Source: Paracoccaceae bacterium (GTDB lineage Bacteria > Pseudomonadota > Alphaproteobacteria > Rhodobacterales > Rhodobacteraceae). From it: 39,286 nt of DNA. This document shows positions 6,268 to 14,421 of this stretch, in pieces (the first letter of the stretch is position 1; the number at the start of each line of letters is the position of its first letter). The notes beneath the pieces were generated by a model. The model did no database searches. It had not been told where the DNA came from and saw nothing but the letters and a program-made list of their open reading frames with translations. Location: positions 1-39,286 of the forward strand of contig JAAFAB010000022.1 of NCBI GenBank assembly GCA_018222585.1, in the 5' to 3' direction. The translations under genes were made by a program, and so were the position numbers.

Positions 6268-8871
6268 TTATGTCGGCGTCTCGTCCGGTGCGTCGGTCAT
6301 GGAACTGGAGGCCCGCTGGTCGATCAGCGAAATCGTCAGCCCAGTCAGATCCGACTTGCTGTCGGCATAGGGCGAGAAGGCCAGCCTATAATTGGCCTCT
6401 GACGTATCGATGGTGAATTCCTTCGGCTGGCGCAGGTTGAACACCTCGGCGGCGGGGCTGGAGAGCGAGGGGAAGCCCTCGGGAATCGTCAGCTGCGACA
6501 GGTGCAGCCCGATGGTGGGGATCTCCGCGATCTTGAAGAACTGCCGCGCCAAGGCCGAGGCGCGGCGCACCATCAGCGCCGGATCCACTGCCAGCACCAC
6601 GAAGGGCACGTCGGTCAGGATCGCATCCAGATCCGCCAGCACCGCCTGCAACTCGGCCGAGTTGATCTGAAGTTCCTCGTTCACCGTGATCAGCTCTTCA
6701 TTGGCCGATTGCAGTTCCTCGTTCGAGGTCTCCAGCTCTTCGTTGGTGGCCTGCAACTCCTCGTCGGTCGATTGCATCTCCTCGTTGACCGATTGCAGCT
6801 CCTCGTTGGTGGTCTGCAATTCCTCCACCGTTTGCTGCAGGGCCTCCTGCGTCGAACGCATGTCGGCTTCCATCCGTTCGACATAGGCGCGGTCGTCGCT
6901 GTCCAGCCCCTGCTTTTCCAACAGCTTCACGTCGACATGGCGGGTCTCGATGGCAATCAGGCAGTTGTCGGCCTTGGAGGTCGACGAGGACATCGGGAAG
7001 CAGCGGAAGCGTACGCGGTTGGTGGCGCCCAGGTCGAACTCCAGCCAGCGCGAACTGCGCTGAGAGCGCCCCTTGAGAGAGATGGCGATCAGGCTCATCA
7101 CCTCGTCGCGCAGGGGGCGGCGCAGCAGGCGGGTGTTCATCGCCAGCGGGCCGCTTTCGTTCAGCTCGATGAAGGCCGAGATGTCGCCGAGGATACGCAG
7201 GATGTCCCCGCCCCGGGTGGCGATGAAGCCGGTCGGAGCGACCGCTTTCATCAACGATTCGAACATGCCGTCCTCGGCGTCGGTGCTTTCCTTGGCCGGC
7301 GCCCGATCTCCGGCTTCGGCCACGCCCTGCCGGTAGCCGCCCGAGGACATCTCGGGGAAGCGATAGTTGGTCACCCGGCTGGTGCGGCGCTTGGCGTAGA
7401 TCTTTTCGCTGCCGTGGCAGGGTTCGAAATGCGCCTCCAGCACGCCGGCGGTTTCCGAGGTGCCGAGGAACAGCATCCCCTGCGGCGCCAGCGCATAGTG
7501 GATGCGGTAGAGGACACGTTCCTGCAGGGGGGCCTCGAAGTAGATCAGCAGGTTGCGGATCGAGACGAGGTCGAGGTTGATGAAGGGCGGATCCTGGAAG
7601 ATGTTGTGCCGGGAGAACAGGGTCACGTCACGCAGTTCACGCAGCACATGCAGCTCGTTGCCCGAGATCTCGAAGTAGCGGGCAAGCAGGTGGCTGGGAA
7701 TGTCCTGCGCCGCCGAAACCGGGTAGACCCCGCGCCGCGCCACATCGAGGGCACGGTCGTCGATGTCGGTGGCGAAGATCTGCACCTGCCGCTTCTTCAG
7801 CGCCTTGGGCCCGCCAAGCGCCTCGGCGAAGAGGATGGCGATGGAATAGGCTTCTTCGCCGGTGGCGCAGCCGGTCACCCAGACCCGCAGCTGACGCCCG
7901 CCCTCGCGCGCGACCAGTTCGTCGATCTGGATCTTCAGCTGCTCGAATTGCAACGGATCGCGGAAGAACCGGGTGACCGAGATCAGCAGGTCCTTGTAGA
8001 GCGCATCGACCTCTTCCTGCGCGGTACGGCAGTGGTCGACGTAGTCGGCGTAGCTTTCCAGTTGCAGCGCGGTCATCCGCCGGGCGATGCGGCGGTTGAC
8101 GGTGGTTTCCTTGTAGCCACGGAAGTCGACCCCGGTACGGGCCAGCAGGATCTGCAGCAGGTCCGACAGCTTGGTCGGATGCTGGGCGATGATCTTCAGG
8201 TCGTCGAAATTGCGCGGATGCATCAGGATGCGTTCGAACTGCTGGCCGATCCGCTCGGGCGAGAGCGTCAGGTCGATGCAGCCGGTGGCGATGGCCGAGG
8301 CGGGCATCCCGTCGTATTTCGCCGTGTCGACCTCCTGCGCGATGGTGATGCCGCCGGCCTCGCGGATCGCCTGCACGCCGTAGCTGCCGTCCGATCCGGT
8401 GCCCGACAGCACGATGCCGACCGACCGTTCGCCGAACTGGTCGGCGAGGCTCTGGAACAGCCGGTCCGCCGAGGGCTTGGGTGTGGCCGGATGGCCGAAG
8501 GGTTCGGCCAGGCAAAGCTGGCCGTCGCGGGCGATGACATCCGAATTGGGCGGGGTGACGTAGATCGTGCCGGCCTCGGGGGTGACGGTGCCCTTCAACT
8601 CGACCACCGGCAGCTTGGTCTCGCGCGAGATCAGCGATGTCAGCAGGCTCTTGTGGGTCGGGGACATGTGCTGCGCGATCACGTAGGTCGCCGGCACGTT
8701 GCCCGAAAGGTTCTGCACCAGCAGCGAGGTCGCCTCAAGCCCGCCCGCCGAGGCGGCGATGCCGACCACGCTGAGTGGCGCGGGTGTCTCCGCGCTCTCC
8801 GGTGTCTCCGTGGCATCCTCGGTTGCCGTGGTCTGGCCGCTGTCGTCCCTGTCTTCCGCGTCGTCCGTCAT
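6268..8871 (-). CDS. CheB methylesterase / CheR methyltransferase fusion with PAS-like regions
   Basis: 867 aa. Residues about 33-220 form a CheB domain without a receiver: catalytic S41 (IAASAGG), H68 (AQHMS) and D161 (SGTGSDGS). Residues about 230-495 form CheR: the N-terminal helices, then the SAM-binding motif TGCATGEEAYSIAI (333-346), FATDID (366-371) and NLLIYF (440-445). Around 535-650 is a PAS-like region. At 683-735 a coiled coil is built from about eight copies of a 7-residue unit like N-E-E-L-Q. Residues 745-850 are a second PAS-like domain. Many relatives continue into a histidine kinase; this one ends after PAS with no HisKA or ATPase domain. It probably modifies glutamates in a signalling protein. 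No chemotaxis genes lie nearby. The start has AGGGGAC 6 nt upstream, inside a hairpin. Confidence 0.88.
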   Translation of the reverse strand: MTDDAEDRDDSGQTTATEDATETPESAETPAPLSVVGIAASAGGLEATSLLVQNLSGNVPATYVIAQHMSPTHKSLLTSLISRETKLPVVELKGTVTPEAGTIYVTPPNSDVIARDGQLCLAEPFGHPATPKPSADRLFQSLADQFGERSVGIVLSGTGSDGSYGVQAIREAGGITIAQEVDTAKYDGMPASAIATGCIDLTLSPERIGQQFERILMHPRNFDDLKIIAQHPTKLSDLLQILLARTGVDFRGYKETTVNRRIARRMTALQLESYADYVDHCRTAQEEVDALYKDLLISVTRFFRDPLQFEQLKIQIDELVAREGGRQLRVWVTGCATGEEAYSIAILFAEALGGPKALKKRQVQIFATDIDDRALDVARRGVYPVSAAQDIPSHLLARYFEISGNELHVLRELRDVTLFSRHNIFQDPPFINLDLVSIRNLLIYFEAPLQERVLYRIHYALAPQGMLFLGTSETAGVLEAHFEPCHGSEKIYAKRRTSRVTNYRFPEMSSGGYRQGVAEAGDRAPAKESTDAEDGMFESLMKAVAPTGFIATRGGDILRILGDISAFIELNESGPLAMNTRLLRRPLRDEVMSLIAISLKGRSQRSSRWLEFDLGATNRVRFRCFPMSSSTSKADNCLIAIETRHVDVKLLEKQGLDSDDRAYVERMEADMRSTQEALQQTVEELQTTNEELQSVNEEMQSTDEELQATNEELETSNEELQSANEELITVNEELQINSAELQAVLADLDAILTDVPFVVLAVDPALMVRRASALARQFFKIAEIPTIGLHLSQLTIPEGFPSLSSPAAEVFNLRQPKEFTIDTSEANYRLAFSPYADSKSDLTGLTISLIDQRASSSMTDAPDETPT

Positions 8872-8878
8872 ACGAGTC

Positions 8879-8914
8879 CCCTACCGCATTGATTGCATCA
8901 GAAACCCGGTAGGG
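8879..8914 (-). promoter_or_regulatory. Leader hairpin covering the CheB-CheR ribosome binding site
   Basis: A perfect 8 bp inverted repeat, CCCTACCG (8879-8886) with CGGTAGGG (8907-8914) and a 20 nt loop. On the minus-strand mRNA its 3' arm CGGTAGGG runs into GACTCGT and then the ATG, so the AGGGGA site is partly paired. A short palindrome ACTGA-AAA-TCAGT (8926-8938) lies further upstream. The rest of the 211 nt divergent spacer shows no clear promoter boxes. Confidence 0.4.
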
Positions 8915-9082
8915 CACCAAATACAACTGAAAATCAGTGATTTAGCACGCACCCGTATGAACTGATCCCCATCGGGATAATGTCTTCTATCGGAAGGGTT
9001 GAAAAACTGTTGCTGGCCTCTCCAGCCTTAATCATGTCTTAAGCCTTCGCCCCAATCCTGCGGGGACGGCCGGGCCGAAAGA

Positions 9083-9778
9083 ATGACAGAGCAGGAGAGG
9101 CAGGTGTCCACACGGGCAGTACAGACGAAATTCGCGGGCTACCTGGCCTGCGACGAGGAGACGGGGCGCTACCGGGTCCGGTCGATAGACATTTCCCACA
9201 CGGATCTGCTGCACAAGCTGACCTTTCCGGACCAGCCCGATCTCTGCGATGTCTTCGTGGATTCGCTGGCCGAGGAGATCGCCGAAAGCCTCGATGGCAT
9301 GGACAGCCAGGGCGAGATGCTCTCGCGCTCGGATTACGAGCTGCTGCTGCCCGGGGCGACCTTCCGCAAGCTGCGGCTGCACAGCAGTTTCCACGCGACA
9401 CGGGGTTGCGAGGCAAGTTTCTGGTTCAGTTCCTTCGAAGGGCAGCCGCTGGTCGCGTTGCGGCATTATTCCGAGGCCCTGTCGCGGCTGCCTGACATGG
9501 CGCAGGTCGGCAAGCTGGCGATCGAGACCATCGACCGGGTGCTGATCCCGGCGCTCAACGTGATCTCGTCGATCCGCGCCTCGGGGGCGCAGCAGAACCT
9601 GCAGGTCTACGCCGACTACACCACCCGCCTGGTGCAGGAGGCCGATGACCTGATCCTCTACGCCGAGCTGGTCAAACGGCTGGTGCAGGCCCAGGACATG
9701 TCGGGCCAGACCACGCTGGCGGCGGGGGGCGACGGCTTCTTGCCCGAACAGCTGCGCCGCATCGGCAACAGCGGTTAG
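9083..9778 (+). CDS. Unknown protein with PAS-like part and histidine-kinase-dimerisation-like helices
   Basis: 231 aa from ATG 9083. A GTG at 9104 (codon 8) has the much better site AGGAGAGG 7 nt upstream and may be the real start. I do not recognise a named family. Residues about 90-130 (GATFRKLRLHSSFHATRGCE ... LVALRHYSE) have PAS-like strand character. Residues 145-200 look like the two-helix dimerisation domain of histidine kinases: R-V-L-I-P-A-L-N-V-I lines up with H-E-L-R-T-P-L-N-A-I, but arginine 152 replaces the phosphorylated histidine. No ATPase domain is present. It diverges from the kinase-less CheB-CheR-PAS gene, so the two may work together; this is inference. Its TAG stop overlaps the TAA stop of znuA from the other strand. 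Confidence 0.6.
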   Translation: MTEQERQVSTRAVQTKFAGYLACDEETGRYRVRSIDISHTDLLHKLTFPDQPDLCDVFVDSLAEEIAESLDGMDSQGEMLSRSDYELLLPGATFRKLRLHSSFHATRGCEASFWFSSFEGQPLVALRHYSEALSRLPDMAQVGKLAIETIDRVLIPALNVISSIRASGAQQNLQVYADYTTRLVQEADDLILYAELVKRLVQAQDMSGQTTLAAGGDGFLPEQLRRIGNSG

Positions 9779-10713
9779 CCCGGGGTACGGCAGGCGCGGA
9801 AGCTCGCGGCCATGCCCTCAAGAAGCTGCCCGTAAAGCGCCGGACCGGCATCGAGCTGGCTGCCCAGGGGGTCGATCACCTCGACCCGCAGCGCCGCATC
9901 TTCCGAGAGGCTGCGCGCCAGCCCGCCGTTGAACTGCGGTTCGGCGAACAGACATTCGACGCCCTCCGCGAGCAGGGTGTCGCGCAGCTCTGCGATGCGG
10001 GCGGCGCCGGGCGCGGAGGCGGCGCTGTCGGTGATGGCGCCGAGGCTCTTCATCCCGAAACGGCTCTCGAAATACTGGTAGGCATCGTGGAACACCATGA
10101 ACCGCAGCGGGGCCCCGTCCTGCAGGTCTTCGGCCAGCGCCTGTTCCTGTGCGGTCAGTGTCGCGCGGGCGGTCTCGGCATTGTCGCGGTAGAGCGTGGC
10201 GTGATCGGGATCGGCCGCGGCCAGGGTCTCGGCGATCGCCGTGAGCCAGGCGCGGGCGTTCTCTGGGTCCAGCCAGGCATGGGGGTCGAGCTCGTCGTGG
10301 AAATGGCCCTCATGCCCCGCTTCAGTTTCGGCCGTGTCCTGCCCCTCGTGCAGGTCCGCACCTTCGCGGAACGGCAGTTGCCGGGTGCTCGGTGCCTCGA
10401 TCAGCTCGATCACCTCGGCACCGGTGGCAAGGCTGTCCAGTGGGCCTTCCAGCCAGGGTGTCAGGGCTTCGCCGACCCAGAACACCACATCGGCCTGTTG
10501 CAGATCCCGCGCCAGCGAGGGGCGCAGGGCGTAGCCGTGCGGAGAGGCGCCCGGTGGCAGGATCAGCGCCGGGGCGCCGGTCCCCGTCATCACCTGTGCG
10601 ACCAGCGAATGCACCGGCGCAATGTCGGTGACCACCTGTGGCACCTCGGCGCGCAGCGGCACCGTCGAGAGCGCCAGGGTGGCAAGCACGGCACCGGTTC
10701 GCTTCGGGATCAT
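9775..10713 (-). CDS. znuA: High-affinity zinc ABC transporter, periplasmic binding protein
   Basis: 312 aa from ATG 10713, where a typical signal peptide begins (MIPKRTGAVLATLALSTVPLRA). An ATG 15 nt upstream lacks a ribosome binding site. It is a cluster A-I binding protein that captures periplasmic Zn2+ for ZnuBC. Metal-site histidines are visible in PPGASPHGYALR, DPHAWLDPEN and VFHDAYQYF, with an acidic residue near IDPLGSQ. Between the first two lies a His- and acid-rich loop (HEGHFHDE), a hallmark of ZnuA over manganese homologues. It is divergent from zur-znuC-znuB, and the 96 nt between the starts holds Zur-like operators. Its 3' end overlaps the convergent gene by 4 nt. Confidence 0.92.
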   Translation of the reverse strand: MIPKRTGAVLATLALSTVPLRAEVPQVVTDIAPVHSLVAQVMTGTGAPALILPPGASPHGYALRPSLARDLQQADVVFWVGEALTPWLEGPLDSLATGAEVIELIEAPSTRQLPFREGADLHEGQDTAETEAGHEGHFHDELDPHAWLDPENARAWLTAIAETLAAADPDHATLYRDNAETARATLTAQEQALAEDLQDGAPLRFMVFHDAYQYFESRFGMKSLGAITDSAASAPGAARIAELRDTLLAEGVECLFAEPQFNGGLARSLSEDAALRVEVIDPLGSQLDAGPALYGQLLEGMAASFRACRTPG

Positions 10714-10728
10714 GTCGGTCTCGCGCAT

Positions 10729-10779
10729 TGTGATAGTGTAACAGGGTGAGGCTTGATAGCGGACATACTATAACATATC
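10729..10779. promoter_or_regulatory. Candidate Zur operators between znuA and zur
   Basis: Two related AT-rich sites share the pattern TGTNATAGTNTNNC: TGTGATAGTGTAACA at 10729-10743 on the plus strand and TGTTATAGTATGTCC on the minus strand (10761-10775). The second lies in an 18 bp pseudo-palindrome, GACATACTA-TAACATATC (10762-10779, 6 of 9 positions symmetric), reminiscent of alphaproteobacterial Zur boxes with a GTTATA core. The position between znuA and zur-znuCB fits autorepression and co-regulation by zinc. Confidence 0.5.
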
Positions 10780-10809
10780 AAGGGCGGAGATCACGGACAG
10801 GAGCGCGCC

Positions 10810-11289
10810 ATGGAAACGACGGGATTCGAGCGGCACGATCACGGGGCCTGCATCCGCGAGGGGGTCTCAGCGGTGGACGACCGCTGCCGCGCGCAGGGTC
10901 TGCAGTTCACCCCGGTGCGCCGCCGCGTGCTGGAACTGCTGCTGGAAGGGCACCGGGCGCTCGGTGCCTATGACATCCTCGACCGGCTGCGCGAGGAAGG
11001 GCTGGGCAGCCAGCCGCCGGTTGCCTACAGGGCGCTGGATTTCCTGGTGAAACACGGTTTTGCCCACAAGATCGAGCGGCTGAATGCCTTCGTCGCCTGC
11101 GCCTGTCCCGGCGAAAGCCACATGCCCGCCTTCCTGATCTGCCGCAACTGCGACAAGGTCGCCGAGGCCGAGGCCGACATGCGCGACGGCCGCCTGGCCG
11201 AGAGCGCCGCCGGGGTCGGCTTCCGTATCGAGCGCGCCGTGGTCGAGGCCGAGGGCCTCTGCCCGAACTGCCAGGGGGCCGCTGCGTGA
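10810..11289 (+). CDS. zur: Zinc uptake regulator, Fur family
   Basis: 159 aa, normal for Zur. N-terminal winged helix: LQFTPVRRRVLELLLEGHRA, then YDILDRLREEG and VAYRALDFLVKHGFAHKIER, the typical Fur-family DNA-binding helices. The C-terminal dimerisation domain has two CxxC pairs (C111/C114 and C151/C154) that make the structural zinc site, plus the sensing-site region around HMPAFLIC. With Zn2+ bound, it represses zinc-uptake genes. Start ATG 10810 is behind AGGAG. It is the first gene of zur-znuC-znuB, and znuC overlaps its stop by 4 nt (GTGA). Linkage to the Znu genes separates it clearly from Fur, Mur or PerR. Confidence 0.93.
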   Translation: METTGFERHDHGACIREGVSAVDDRCRAQGLQFTPVRRRVLELLLEGHRALGAYDILDRLREEGLGSQPPVAYRALDFLVKHGFAHKIERLNAFVACACPGESHMPAFLICRNCDKVAEAEADMRDGRLAESAAGVGFRIERAVVEAEGLCPNCQGAAA

Positions 11290-12065
11290 CAGCCCTGATC
11301 GAGCTGCGCGGCGCGCGGGCGAAACTGGGTGGGCGCGAAGTGCTGACAGGTGTCGACATGCGCCTGGAGCGCGGCGAGATCGTCACCATCGTCGGCCCGA
11401 ACGGATCCGGCAAGTCGACATTGATGCGGGTGATCATCGGCGCCGTGCCGCTGCAGGGCGGCAGCCTGACCAAGGCGCCGGGCCTGCGCATCGGCTATGT
11501 GCCACAGAAATTGCAGATCGACCCGACGCTGCCGCTCTCGGTGCGCCGCTTCCTGTCGCTGCCCGCCCGCGTCTCCGACGGCGCGGCCGCCGAGGCGCTG
11601 GACCATGTCGGCGGCGCGGGGCTGGAGGGGCGCCAGATGGCGGACCTGTCCGGCGGCCAGTTCCAGCGCGTGTTGCTGGCCCGGGCCCTGCTGAGGCGCC
11701 CCGACCTGCTGATCCTCGACGAGGCGACGCAGGGCCTCGACCAACCCGGCTCGGCCCGGTTCTACCGGTTGATCGAGCAGTTGCGGCAAGAGCTGGGCTG
11801 CGCCGTTCTGATGGTCAGCCACGAGCTGCACGTCGTCATGGCGGCGTCGGATCGGGTGCTCTGCCTCAACGGTCACGTCTGTTGCGAGGGCGCGCCCGAG
11901 CATGTGGCCAGCGCGCCCGAATACCGGGCGTTGTTCGGCTCAGGCACGCAGGGCGCGCTGGCGCTCTACCGACATCAGCATGACCATGACCATGGGGCGG
12001 GTTGCGATCACGACCATGATCACGATCCCGCGCATCACCACCAGGAAGGCCACACCGATGCTTGA
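11286..12065 (+). CDS. znuC: Zinc ABC transporter, ATP-binding protein
   Basis: 259 aa from a GTG start overlapping the zur stop. All ABC motifs are present: Walker A GPNGSGKST (37-45), the Q loop at YVPQKLQ, signature LSGGQ (121-125), Walker B LLILDE (141-146) and the switch histidine in MVSHEL. It energises zinc import through ZnuB. The C-terminus is an unusual metal-binding tail: about 11 histidines in the last 30 residues, in HDHDH and HHH clusters with one cysteine. Some ZnuC proteins carry shorter tails of this kind. The tail may sense or buffer cytoplasmic zinc at the transporter, which is inference. znuB starts inside its 3' end (8 nt overlap). Confidence 0.94.
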   Translation: MTALIELRGARAKLGGREVLTGVDMRLERGEIVTIVGPNGSGKSTLMRVIIGAVPLQGGSLTKAPGLRIGYVPQKLQIDPTLPLSVRRFLSLPARVSDGAAAEALDHVGGAGLEGRQMADLSGGQFQRVLLARALLRRPDLLILDEATQGLDQPGSARFYRLIEQLRQELGCAVLMVSHELHVVMAASDRVLCLNGHVCCEGAPEHVASAPEYRALFGSGTQGALALYRHQHDHDHGAGCDHDHDHDPAHHHQEGHTDA

Positions 12066-12876
12066 CGATTTCCTTGTCCGCGCCGCCCTTGCCGGTCTCG
12101 GCGTGGGGCTGGCGGCGGCGCCGCTCGGCTGCCTCGTGGTCTGGCGGCGCATGGCCTACTTCGGCGATGCCACCGCCCATGCGGCGATCCTCGGCGTGGC
12201 GTTGTCGCTGGCCTTCGACATGTCGATCTTCACCGGCGTGCTGGTCGTGGCCCTGTCGATGGCGCTGCTGGTCTCGACCCTGTCGGGGCGGGGCTATGCG
12301 ATGGACACCCTGCTGGGCGTCATGGCCCATTCCGCCATCGCCTTCGGGCTGGTCGCCGTGTCCTTCGTCTCGGGGGTCCGCATCGACCTGATGGCCTACC
12401 TGTTCGGAGACATCCTTGCCGTCGGCAAGTCGGACCTGCTGGTGATCTGGGGCGGCGCGGCGCTGGTGCTGGGGCTGCTCTGCTGGCGCTGGCAGGCGCT
12501 GCTGACCGCGACGCTGAACCCCGACCTGGCCCGCGCCTCGGGCATCGACCCCGAGCGCGAGCGGCTGGTGCTGACCCTGGCGCTGGCGCTGGTGGTGGCG
12601 GTGGCGATCAAGGTGGTCGGCACTCTGCTGATCGCCGCGATGCTGCTGATCCCGGCCGCCGCCGCGCGCCCCTTCGCCCGCACCCCCGAGGCGATGGCGC
12701 TGGTCGCCGCCGTCTTCGGCGCGGTCTCGGCGCTTGGGGGCTTGCAGGCCTCGCTGTGGTTCGACACGCCGACCGGGCCCTCGGTGGTCTGCCTCGCGGC
12801 GGTGATCTTCCTCGGCGCCTCGCTGGTCGACGTGCTGCGCCGCGCGGCGCAGGGCGGCGGCAGTCAGGCGAAATAG
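12058..12876 (+). CDS. znuB: Zinc ABC transporter, permease
   Basis: 272 aa integral membrane protein with about 8-9 hydrophobic segments, of the ABC-3 (Znu/Mnt) permease family. The family motif around the first helices (LGCLVVWRRMAYFGDATAHA) and AMLLIPAAAARPFART are visible. It forms the channel that takes Zn2+ from ZnuA. The start ATG 12058 has AGGAAGG upstream and overlaps the znuC stop. A much longer in-frame extension upstream (from 11902) only reads znuC's tail in another frame and is not real. Its 3' end overlaps the convergent DinB-like gene by 13 nt. Confidence 0.93.
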   Translation: MLDDFLVRAALAGLGVGLAAAPLGCLVVWRRMAYFGDATAHAAILGVALSLAFDMSIFTGVLVVALSMALLVSTLSGRGYAMDTLLGVMAHSAIAFGLVAVSFVSGVRIDLMAYLFGDILAVGKSDLLVIWGGAALVLGLLCWRWQALLTATLNPDLARASGIDPERERLVLTLALALVVAVAIKVVGTLLIAAMLLIPAAAARPFARTPEAMALVAAVFGAVSALGGLQASLWFDTPTGPSVVCLAAVIFLGASLVDVLRRAAQGGGSQAK

Positions 12877-13388
12877 TCGCGGGCCGAGGCGGCGCGGTCA
12901 TACTCCAGGTAGAACTCGTCCAGCTGCGGCGGCAGGATGCCGGTGGTCTGCAACTGCACATGCGCCTGGCCGCGGTGATGGATCTGGTGCTGGAAGAGAT
13001 GCAGCAGCAGCGCCTCGACGGTCTCCTCGACCGGGCCGCTGTCGCGCTGCGTGACGCGGGTCTGGCCAAGCGTCTCGGGAGTCATCTGGTGGCAGAAGGT
13101 GGTCAGGGCCTCGTCCGCCTTTGCCTGGGCGGCCGCCAGTGCCGGCACGTCGCGCAGTGGCTCCATCCCGCGCAGGGCCAGGCCTTCGCCACCCTCGGAC
13201 AGGGCGTCGATATAATAGAGGTCGACCAGCAGGATATGGTTCAGCGTCTTCTTCAGCGAGGGGAAGAAGCCGGGACGCTTCAGACCCAGTTCGACCGGGC
13301 CGACGCCGTCGAGACGGCGGTAGAAGGTGGCATTGGCCCAGGCATTGTTGAGGGCCATCAGGCGATAGGGGCGGGTTGCGTCGGACAT
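12864..13388 (-). CDS. DinB-family putative metal-dependent protein
   Basis: 174 aa four-helix-bundle protein of the DinB/YfiT superfamily. The metal-binding histidines appear as H51 in LKKTLNHILLVDLYY and H134/H138 in HLFQHQIHHRGQAH, the classical spacing of the DinB triad. Members include thiol-dependent transferases (bacillithiol or mycothiol type) and damage-inducible proteins of unknown function, so the substrate cannot be stated. It lies 25 nt downstream of mipZ on the same strand and may be co-transcribed with it. The 3' ends of it and znuB overlap head-on, leaving no room for an intrinsic terminator between them. Confidence 0.8.
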   Translation of the reverse strand: MSDATRPYRLMALNNAWANATFYRRLDGVGPVELGLKRPGFFPSLKKTLNHILLVDLYYIDALSEGGEGLALRGMEPLRDVPALAAAQAKADEALTTFCHQMTPETLGQTRVTQRDSGPVEETVEALLLHLFQHQIHHRGQAHVQLQTTGILPPQLDEFYLEYDRAASARDYFA

Positions 13389-13413
13389 TCTGGCCTCCTG
13401 GCAGCTATGGGCC

Positions 13414-14223
13414 CTAGAAATCCACCTTCACGCCGGGAAGGTCCAGTGCCTTGATCAGGTCGCGCATCTCCTGCCGGGCGGCGATGTTCGAGATGTTCAG
13501 GCTGGAAACGCCCATGTCCTTGAGGTCGAGCAGGGTCAGCCCGCGCGGGAACAGCTCGCGGAAGATCACCCGTTCCGAGAAGCCGGGCGCGACGCGGAAG
13601 CCGATCCGCTTGGCCAGCCGCTCGATGGCGTTCTCCATCTTCTTCTTGTTGGTCATGTTCTGGGCGCCCACGCGGTTGCGCAGCACGACCCAGTCGATCG
13701 GCTTCAGCCCCGCCTTGGCGCGCAGTTGGCGGGCGGCCCAGACCATTTCTGAATAGACCGAGGGGCCGAGGATCTTCTCGCCCTCGTTGTCGATCCGCGC
13801 CAGCAGGTCGAAGTCGACGAAGCTGTCGTTCAGCGGCGTGACCAGCGTGTCGGCCAGCGCGTGCGCGTCCTGGCTGAGGCGGGTGTGAGAGCCGGGGCAG
13901 TCGATCAGGATGAAGTCGGAAATCGGGTCCAGCATGTCCATGGCGCGGGCCATGCGGGCGTCGTTGATGTTCTCGCCCGGTTTCAGTTCCGAGGGGTCGA
14001 CCTCGGGCAGGTCGTGAAAGCGCGGGCTGGGCAGATCCAGGCCCGCTTTCATCAGTGTTTCCTGCCGGTTTGCGGCGTAGCGGGCGAAGCTGCGCTGACG
14101 CAGGTCGAGGTCCAGCGCATTGACCCGGTGGCCCATGCGCGCCAGCGCCGTGGCGATATGCATGGAGACGGTGGACTTGCCCGCCCCGCCCTTTTCGTTT
14201 CCGACGACGATGATATGTGGCAC
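13414..14223 (-). CDS. mipZ: Division-plane positioning ATPase MipZ
   Basis: 269 aa from GTG 14223, immediately before the P-loop strand (PHIIVVGNEKGGAGKST). A longer reading frame upstream gives a low-complexity Arg/Pro extension that ParA/MipZ proteins lack. Deviant Walker A is KGGAGKST. The Walker B region is DFILIDCPGSHTRLSQDAHA, characteristic of MipZ rather than ParA or Soj. DLDLRQRSFARYAANR also matches this family. MipZ binds ParB near the chromosome origins and inhibits FtsZ polymerisation there, placing the septum at mid-cell in alphaproteobacteria that lack Min. The protein is cytoplasmic and nucleoid-associated. The downstream gene is DinB-like; upstream is a transporter gene with a 198 nt gap in which I see no gene. 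Confidence 0.92.
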   Translation of the reverse strand: MPHIIVVGNEKGGAGKSTVSMHIATALARMGHRVNALDLDLRQRSFARYAANRQETLMKAGLDLPSPRFHDLPEVDPSELKPGENINDARMARAMDMLDPISDFILIDCPGSHTRLSQDAHALADTLVTPLNDSFVDFDLLARIDNEGEKILGPSVYSEMVWAARQLRAKAGLKPIDWVVLRNRVGAQNMTNKKKMENAIERLAKRIGFRVAPGFSERVIFRELFPRGLTLLDLKDMGVSSLNISNIAARQEMRDLIKALDLPGVKVDF

Positions 14224-14421
14224 GTTCCGTTCCCGGCAAAGAGGAGCCCTCGGCCGGGGCCTCGGGTGTCCCGGCAGGTCTACGGGAAAGCGGGGGCGGG
14301 CGGCAAGATCCTGCCGTGCCGCAAGGCCCCGAATGCGCCGGATCTGCAACGTCGTCGCCGCTCTTTTCGTCCCCTGACGCAGCGCGCCCCGGGGCGCCGC
14401 TTGCGAGCTGCCGGTCGGGTC

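Noticed and set aside
6683..6823. Tandem-like 21 bp repeats suggesting a minisatellite or CRISPR
   Set aside because: They encode the heptad coiled-coil repeats (NEELQ-type) of the CheB-CheR protein and have no spacers.
6502..8892. 796-codon open frame on the plus strand opposite the CheB-CheR gene
   Set aside because: Antisense shadow; low-complexity composition of Arg, Gly, Gln and Leu without motifs, while the minus strand carries complete catalytic motifs.
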